Below, in pieces: positions 11,557 through 64,000 of a stretch of DNA of 64,000 nt. Position 1 is the stretch's first letter. Each line of letters opens with the position of its first letter. The position numbers and the translations under genes are program-made. The DNA lies in assembly GCA_009792885.1 (NCBI GenBank), contig WMCF01000068.1, positions 809,818 to 873,817 on the forward strand. The letters run 5' to 3'. This stretch comes from Eremophila alpestris peregrina (Eukaryota; Chordata; Aves; Passeriformes; Alaudidae). The notes under the pieces are model-generated. The model was not told the DNA's origin, searched no databases, and saw only the letters and a program-made list of their open reading frames with translations.

Positions 11557-61179
<49,623 letters not shown>

Positions 61180-61903
61180 CTGTAAAACAATTTAAAAAAA
61201 TGCTTAATAATAACAACAGCAGTTTGGCCTCTCTGTATCTCTGTTTGGGGTTTGGATTTTAGGAGAGCCATACCAAGGGGCAGTGAACAAGCCCAGAAGG
61301 TTCTGTGACTGCAGTTACACATTTTTCTCTGTTTTTTCCCCATCCCAGGGGGAGCTGTGCTCAGGTGAAGCTGCTGGATGAATCCAGCACTCAGGTCTCC
61401 AGCCTGAGCCACCCTCAGCTGCACTGCTCCAAACATTTCCCTTCCATCAGAAGAATTCCTGCTTTCCCTCCCTCCCTCCTGAGGCTCACACAGCCCAAGC
61501 CACAGCTTAGCCCTTGTTCATTTGATCTCTAAATAAGTCACTTTTCTGGTCCCCTGGAGCTGCAGTAACCCAAGGGAGGCAGCCCACACACACCTGGAGA
61601 GTGTGGAATGGAAAACTCCCCAGTCCTCAGCTGGTAATGGGGACTGGGTCTGCCAGTAAGGTCACAAATTCAGTATTTGGCAAAGGGGAAGTTTCACATA
61701 CACACACAAGGAAGTATTAATAAAAGGTTTGTTCCAGTTTGGGGAAGGAGGAAAAGTATTATTCAGAAAAGAAAAAAAAATTGAAATCCTCTGTATCAGT
61801 CCCACCACATCACTGAGGTTAAGAATCAGAGATTTGGGTAAGGTAATTAGCACCCTCTCCACCTCAGCCTTGCTCTGAATTTTTTTCAGGGAGTTGCTGG
61901 TAT

Positions 61904-62020
61904 AATCACAGAATATTCTGAGCTGGAAAGGACCCACAAGGATCTCAGAGTCCAACTCTCAAGTGAATGCCATACAGAGATTGAACCCACAACCTGGCAT
62001 TCCTAGCACCAGAACAGACT
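61904..62020 (-). mobile_element. CR1-like 3'-end fragment, minus orientation
   Basis: It begins AATCACAGAATATTCTGAG, then CTGGAAAGGACCCACAAGGA and GAGTCCAACT, the reverse complement of the common bird CR1 tail. The following GAACCCACAACCTGGCATT part is less certain in origin. Confidence 0.65.
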
Positions 62021-62215
62021 GGGGTGTCCAGTGAAGCCTAAATAATGCAGGAGTAGAAGGTATTTCCATAAACAGTGACAATTCTTAGAAGAACTATTCA
62101 GATATTCTTATCTAGCCAGGTAGAGGGAAGCAGCACTGCAGGTGAACAAATGGAAGAACAAAGCACCACGAACTGAAACCAAATAAAAGCAGCTGAGGTG
62201 ACAAATCCCATCCTA

Positions 62216-62450
62216 GGGAAAAAAAAAGACCAAAAACCAACCAAACAAAAAAAACCAAAAAACTGCCCCCCAAACAAACCAACAAAAAAACCAAACAAAA
62301 CAGAAAAAAACAAACAAAAAACCCCACAAAAACAACAACAACAACAAAAAAAAAACCCCAAAAAATCCCCCCAAACAAAAAACCAAACCCAAACAAACAA
62401 AAAATATCCAAAACAAAACAAAAAACCAAACCAAACCAAAAAAAGCCCCA
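62216..62450. repeat. A/C low-complexity tract (CAAA/ACCAAA-rich)
   Basis: About 235 bases that are almost entirely A and C on the plus strand (G and T on the strand that PLCB4 transcripts match), with only a handful of other bases. There is no fixed repeat unit. Long open frames across it, such as a Phe/Gly/Val-rich one on the minus strand, are by-products of the composition. Confidence 0.9.
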
Positions 62451-64000
62451 ATATCAACCCAAGCCCAGGAGAATGTATGGACACCTCCCCGTGGGAGGGT
62501 GAGGGACCCCACAGCAGGCAGGCTGGCTCAGTTTGAGGCTGTGGGATGAAGAGAACACGTTTGCTCCCCACAGCCCCGGGGTGGAACTCCACTAGGTGTC
62601 AGTGCTGCAGAGCTCATTCCTGCCACGCTGCATTCCCACACTCGGATCCCCGTTTGGACAAATATTTGTTTTTACTTCAAACCAAATCTGCTCCAGCCAA
62701 GTGCCAGGTCTGTCCCCAGTGTGCCCCCCTCAGCACTAGCCCAGGATCAGGAGCCAAGCACAGGACACATTCCAAGCTCCTCCTGCCATCTCTGCAGGGT
62801 TTGTGCTCTGTGAGCAGCTGGGCACTGAATTCACCCCCAGCAGGAAAGGACACAAGATGCAGAAGGCTCAGCAGTGCTACACAGCACAGGCAGCTGAGGC
62901 CAAACACTGGCCCCTGAGGTAGAGCCATGGCAGCCTTTGGCCAGCTCTATGTCAGGCTTCCCAGAGAGCTGCTGGAAGCTTTTTGGGAGGGATGTGCTCC
63001 AAACATCACAGGGGGACACCTCATATTGAGCTTTCTGGGATTCATTTTTCAGGGCAAACAGCTGACAGTCACCAAGCCCTGTGAACATGCAGGGAAAGCA
63101 GGAGAAGCAAAGCCCCAGGGATGCTAATTCCAGCAGCACCCACCTTGCCAGGGCCACTGGAAGGTAACTCAGAGTCCTTACTGCATCTGCAGCCTTTGGG
63201 TGACTGCTGGCACACAGGGAGCTCCTTGGAAGGAGCAAGGAAGGGCTGGAGGAGTTGCAAGCTCTGGGTAACAGGCTGTTAAGTCTGAAATGCTGTGTTT
63301 GTGAAGGAGTGTCTGCTGTTATCTCCTGCCATGCAGGAGAGTGAGGTGCAGGTGGATTACAGGGCACTTGATAGTCCAGATCAGACTGCAGGGAACTCCT
63401 GGTGATTCATTTAATTTTTAACACAGTAGTGGGGCCACCTGGACTGCAGGGCCTGACCTGGAGCATGAAACATGCAATGTGCAGCTGGAAGAAGAGGTTT
63501 CTTCAGCTGAGACCATGCCATTTATAATTAAGTGTTCTACTAAGTAACCACCTGAGGATACCCAGTTTTAAGGCTTAGTCCACTTAAAAAAATTTTTTTT
63601 ATTATTATAAAATTGCTCACACCTCTGTCATGGGGGCATTTTTCTGCAAAACAGCAACAAGAAATTGTATCCTACAGCAGCACTGGAGACAGGACATAAC
63701 CTTTATGGAGGGCACATCTGAAAGTAATTGTCTAAATGATCCTTCTTTCCTTTAAGGTTTTTGATCACAGCGCAACTCAGGTGGCAAAAACTTCTGACCA
63801 TATTAAAGATACAGTTAAGAGAACAGTTTTAATCTGACTGCATAATTTTTTTGAAGCCCCTGTAAGCAGAAAACAGAGCTGTCCAGAGGAGATGAACAGA
63901 CAACATTTCAGTGAGAGGTGGAAATACTTAACTCTCAGCAGGCTCATACAGTGGCCAGTTGTAGCTGGACAAATACAAAAGATTAGAAGCATGTGTACAT

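Larger units (their letters stand above)
61180..64000. other. PLCB4 intron (partial), upstream of the first exon in the window
   Basis: More than 2.8 kb of intron. It holds the CR1-like piece at 61904-62020 and an A/C-only tract at 62216-62450. The next upstream exon (expected to end near QALESHP) is not present, so it lies beyond the window. Confidence 0.6.

Noticed and set aside
62098..62592. Long minus-strand open frame rich in Phe, Gly, Val and Trp (164 codons)
   Set aside because: It is the translation of the A/C low-complexity tract, which contains few stop codons by composition alone. No domain or splice support.
62831..63367. 178-codon minus-strand open frame
   Set aside because: Intronic, with no domain, no similarity to the expected upstream PLCB4 exon and no splice-site support.

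Overview
This is vertebrate nuclear DNA, most likely from a bird. Coding sequence is split into short exons with GT-AG introns. The window also carries fragments that look like CR1 LINE 3' ends, one finishing in the typical ATTCTGTGAT tail, and has few interspersed repeats overall. I cannot name the species; a songbird is a guess. There are no operons, CRISPR arrays or bacterial elements.

Two genes lie head-to-tail on the minus strand, so transcription runs from high to low coordinates. (1) LAMP5 (lysosome-associated membrane protein family member 5, also BAD-LAMP) has five coding exons between 5753 and 3171. Its CpG-island promoter lies at about 4430-7000. The last coding exon, which carries the membrane anchor and tail, is not in the window and should lie below position 1. 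(2) PLCB4 (phospholipase C beta 4) fills about 9.8-64 kb. Twenty-one constitutive coding exons run from 61179 down to 11577. They encode 733 residues: the end of the X catalytic half, the X-Y linker, the Y catalytic half, the C2 domain and the whole C-terminal coiled coil. By comparison with the human length, about 440 N-terminal residues are encoded upstream, beyond position 64000. Every splice junction in the list keeps the reading frame.

Two extra cassette exons are visible in PLCB4. One is a 36-nt exon (57221-57256) that adds 12 mostly acidic and polar residues at the junction of the X-Y linker and the Y domain. The other is a 37-nt exon (14285-14321) that shifts the frame of the terminal exon. 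That terminal exon is read in two frames: the short form ends in a class I PDZ-type tail (ATVV), and the long form replaces it with a 41-residue tail ending in QQAN. This is the most interesting object in the window.

The rest is intron or intergenic DNA. Notable non-coding items are an orphan CpG island inside PLCB4 with two CTCF-like sites (about 21.4-22.1 kb), a 46-bp near-perfect palindrome (23532-23577), a 31-bp tandem triplication (54028-54120), three CR1-like fragments, an almost pure A/C tract (62216-62450), and a possible lineage-specific repeat around 34.9-35.8 kb. I found no evidence of a wholly novel gene system.
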